Source: Bacillota bacterium (GTDB lineage: Bacteria > Bacillota > Clostridia > Acetivibrionales > DSM-1351). From it: a DNA stretch of 8,268 nt. Below, one piece after another: positions 6,314 to 8,268 of the stretch. Location of the stretch: assembly GCA_023431385.1 (NCBI GenBank), contig JAEYWA010000234.1:1-8268 (forward strand), read 5' to 3'. The position numbers and the translations under genes were made by a program. The stretch's first letter is position 1. Every line of letters begins with the position of its first letter. The notes under the pieces were generated by a model, which saw only the letters and a list, made by a program, of their open reading frames with translations, made no database searches and was not told the DNA's origin.

Positions 6314-7291
6314 TTAATATTGCCGTGCATCAACAATCTCTTGAGTGATGGTTGTACAATCAAATACATCCTCTTTAATATAATTATTCTTTTCAACATC
6401 CTCACCAGCCTCAAGCTTATTAATAAGCTCAACAATTCGAGGACCATGAAGAGGATTACACTCTACGTCAAGGTTGAACTTTCCTTCAAGAACCTTCTTA
6501 AGAGCCCACTTGTTTGCATCAAAAGCTATAACCTTTACATCACCTGACTTACCATATGTAATACCGGCGGCATCCATGGCAGCACAAGCACCACGAGCCA
6601 TGTTATCATTCTCGGCATAAATAACGTTGAATTTTTTTCCGGAGGCAATGAGATCAGCAACTGCCTGTTTTGCAAGATTTTCGTCCCAACCCTTCATATT
6701 TTGGTTGAATACAATTTCCCAGCCATTTTCCTTTGCACCGTCTTCAATAGCTTTGGAGCGTCCGAGCTGAGCAGTAGCACCTGTGTCACCACCAATTACA
6801 ACAATCTTGTTTTCAGGAAGTGCTTGCTTCTTCAGCCAATCAACAGCCTTTTTTCCTTCGGCTTCAAAGTCGGAACATACCATAGCAGTGTAAAGCTTCT
6901 CATCTAAGTCAAGTTTACGGTCAGCCATAATAAATGGGATTCCGGCATCCTTAGCAGCTTTTGCTACATCTTCCCATCCCGCTGCCTGCAGACCTAATAC
7001 AACAAGGTAGTCAACCTCTTCCTGGATAAGCTGCTGTGCCTGTTTAATCTGTGTTGTATGCTCTCCTTCACCGAAAACCATCTTTGTCTCAAAACCTGCT
7101 GCTGCAAAAGCCTCGTTGATGGATTTAGTATTGGCTGTACGCCAGTCCGACTCGTTGGCATTTGTCTGCACAACACCTACAGTAACTTTCTTGCCTGATT
7201 TGCCATCTCCTCCGTCTGCAGATTTACTGCCGCATGCTGCAAGTGCCAATACCAAAGCCAAGGCCAGGACTAAAGAAATTAATTTCTTCAT
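6314..7291 (-). CDS. Sugar ABC transporter substrate-binding lipoprotein (YtfQ-like)
   Basis: 325 residues. The N-terminus MKKLISLVLALALVLALAAC is a lipoprotein signal with lipobox LAAC and lipidated C20, followed by a Gly/Ser/Lys/Asp-rich linker. Hence it sits on the outer face of the membrane of a Gram-positive cell. The mature part is a type-1 periplasmic-binding fold. Likely ligand-contact segments are ESDWR (47-51), FIMADRKLD, TAQLGRSKA, YAENDNM and VIAFDANKW, which match the layout of YtfQ/ribose/galactose-binding proteins. The ATG at 7291 has GGAGGA seven bases upstream; a TTG at 7306 lies over that site and is rejected. It is the first gene of the importer operon and should bind the sugar and deliver it to the two permeases. 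The sugar itself is not determinable here; galactofuranose, arabinose and galactose are all known for relatives. Confidence 0.93.
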   Translation of the reverse strand: MKKLISLVLALALVLALAACGSKSADGGDGKSGKKVTVGVVQTNANESDWRTANTKSINEAFAAAGFETKMVFGEGEHTTQIKQAQQLIQEEVDYLVVLGLQAAGWEDVAKAAKDAGIPFIMADRKLDLDEKLYTAMVCSDFEAEGKKAVDWLKKQALPENKIVVIGGDTGATAQLGRSKAIEDGAKENGWEIVFNQNMKGWDENLAKQAVADLIASGKKFNVIYAENDNMARGACAAMDAAGITYGKSGDVKVIAFDANKWALKKVLEGKFNLDVECNPLHGPRIVELINKLEAGEDVEKNNYIKEDVFDCTTITQEIVDARQY

Positions 7292-7316
7292 GGATATTTC
7301 CTCCAAATCATTTTTT

Positions 7317-7333
7317 AACTCAAATATTGAGTT
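7317..7333. promoter_or_regulatory. 17-base inverted repeat in the leader of the importer operon, possible operator
   Basis: AACTCAA-ATA-TTGAGTT is a perfect 7-3-7 inverted repeat, 12 bases upstream of the binding protein's GGAGGA. It is too weak and lacks a minus-strand U tract to be a terminator. Its position, likely just downstream of the transcription start, suits a repressor operator or an RNA stabiliser. I did not match it to a known regulator. Confidence 0.45.
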
Positions 7334-7347
7334 CTCTTTTTACGCCA

Positions 7348-7376
7348 AGTATATTAAACATATACGCATAAAAATA
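7348..7376 (-). promoter_or_regulatory. Weak candidate promoter of the importer operon
   Basis: On the minus strand TATACT (7353-7348) is a fair -10 box, directly after the terminator of the preceding gene. The hexamer 17 bases upstream, TATTTT, is a poor -35. A promoter must lie near here if the terminator works. The poor -35 would suit activator dependence, for example by a two-component regulator, but this is inference. Confidence 0.3.
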
Positions 7377-7435
7377 CGGAAATTATTCCAGTAATTGTAG
7401 TAATTTTTACTGTGCTTTAATATCCGTTATTTTTT
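7370..7435. terminator. Bidirectional-looking intrinsic terminator between the two binding-protein genes
   Basis: Outer arms 7376-7385 and 7418-7427 pair at nine of ten positions. Inner arms CAGTAA/TTACTG (7389-7394 with 7407-7412) pair perfectly. On the minus strand the stem is followed by T5 (7374-7370) and on the plus strand by T6 (7430-7435). It would end the transcript of the right-hand binding-protein gene and separate it from the importer operon. Readthrough remains possible because the stem has a large interior loop. Confidence 0.65.
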
Positions 7436-7495
7436 GGTTAAGATTTCTATGAAATTTGTTTATTTTTTTACGTTCCGGTATGTTGGTATGAATAT

Positions 7496-8268
7496 CTAAT
7501 AACTCCGTCCGACACGGTCTGAACTTGCGGTTTCTGCTTCAAAGACCTTTCCATCCACATATGATATCTTATCAACCTTTTCTCCCTTTTCCAGACGTTC
7601 GATTATCTCTGCTATTATCGGGCCTTGTAAAGGATTACACTCAATATCTACATTAATCAGACCTGCTTCCATCTTATCAAATGCTTCAGAAACTGCATCA
7701 AAGGAAATGATCGTTATATCCCCGTTTATTCCGCAGGTTAATCCCGCCTCCTGTATTGCCTCTATTGCACCAAATGTCATATCGTCATTCTGTGAAACTA
7801 ATACATCAATATCATCATATCTCTTCAAAAATTTCTCCATTACTTCCTTACCCTTTGCTTTGGTAAAGTCACCATTTTCATGGGCAAGAATATTCCAATT
7901 GCTATGTAGTTTGGCTACATCTATAAAGCCTTTGGAACGTCCAATCTGAGCAGTTGAATATAAAGTACCCTCAAGAACAACAATATTTATGATATCCTTA
8001 TTTTGTCCATTCTTCTCCTTCGAAGGTGTTTCTTCTAATAAGGGGTCTTTTTTCTTGGAAACATTATTCTCTTTTTTTTGCTCCTCCAGATATTTTTCCA
8101 GCCACTGTCCTGCCTTCATACCTTCCAAATACTTATCAGTGCCCACGCATGCCACATAAAGGCTTTCATCTTTTGTTTCAATCATACGATCCACAATTAT
8201 AACCGGAATACCAGCCTGCCTTGCTTCCTCTAATACTGTGTCCCACCCGGTTTCGGTCACTGGAGCAA
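7496..8268 (-). CDS. Second YtfQ-like sugar-binding protein, 5' end missing
   Basis: The frame is open to the right edge, so the N-terminus and any signal sequence lie outside; 257 complete codons including a TAG stop are visible. The first codons read APVTETGWDTVL, which matches the internal part of YtfQ-type proteins, not a start. Other family segments are IPVIIVDR, TAQIGRSKGF, GDFTKAKGKEVMEKF (very like E. coli YtfQ), SQNDDM, and DIECNPLQGP. The last is shared, nearly unchanged, with the operon's own binding protein (DVECNPLHGP), so the two are paralogues. A Lys/Glu-rich insertion of about 25 residues (around 7993-8092) is absent from that paralogue and from E. coli YtfQ as I recall it. 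The gene could be an alternative receptor for the same importer or the sensing protein of a two-component system. Confidence 0.9.
   Translation of the reverse strand, partial: APVTETGWDTVLEEARQAGIPVIIVDRMIETKDESLYVACVGTDKYLEGMKAGQWLEKYLEEQKKENNVSKKKDPLLEETPSKEKNGQNKDIINIVVLEGTLYSTAQIGRSKGFIDVAKLHSNWNILAHENGDFTKAKGKEVMEKFLKRYDDIDVLVSQNDDMTFGAIEAIQEAGLTCGINGDITIISFDAVSEAFDKMEAGLINVDIECNPLQGPIIAEIIERLEKGEKVDKISYVDGKVFEAETASSDRVGRSY

Noticed and set aside
7292..7306. TTG at 7306 as the start of the binding lipoprotein
   Set aside because: The codon overlaps the ribosome binding site, and ATG 7291 gives a standard lipoprotein signal with ideal spacing.

Overview
The window reads as part of the chromosome of a low-to-moderate GC Firmicute, most likely a Clostridia member (Ruminiclostridium- or Lachnospiraceae-like). 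This rests on strong GGAGG-type ribosome binding sites, a lipoprotein sugar-binding protein, A/T-rich intergenic DNA with sigma-A-like promoters and intrinsic terminators, and a clostridial-looking group II intron. Everything convincing lies on the minus strand, so transcription runs from right to left.

Layout from right to left (direction of transcription). A YtfQ-like sugar-binding protein gene enters from the right edge (7496-8268, 5' end missing) and ends at a strong hairpin that can terminate from both sides (7370-7435). Next comes a four-gene ABC sugar importer operon of the YtfQRT-YjfF type: a lipoprotein binding protein (6314-7291), a two-domain ATPase (4459-5982) and two permeases (3366-4472 and 2291-3364). 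The 330-base gap between the binding protein and the ATPase holds two large RNA hairpins, a palindrome and an imperfect direct repeat. The ATPase and first permease overlap by 14 bases, and the two permeases are one base apart. The operon ends at a clear terminator (2168-2194).

A 490-base non-coding stretch follows, with two candidate promoters and two small perfect inverted repeats. It leads into a FGGY-family sugar kinase (194-1801) that resembles the clostridial/bifidobacterial xylulokinase-like group, often found with arabinose or other pentose genes. The kinase gene ends in a 15-bp-stem hairpin (128-162). Four bases beyond the stem a group II intron begins (124 down to 1, running off the left edge). 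Its 5' end and domain I resemble group IIC introns, and insertion just behind an intrinsic terminator is the known habit of that class.

Together the genes describe capture, ATP-driven import and phosphorylation of a sugar, probably a pentose or hexose/furanose monosaccharide. The exact sugar cannot be fixed from this sequence. The second binding protein, separated from the importer operon by a terminator, may be an accessory receptor or the sensing component of a two-component system whose other genes lie outside the window. No CRISPR array, tRNA, rRNA, insertion sequence or clearly new system was found; the intron at the terminator and the paired binding proteins are the most interesting items.
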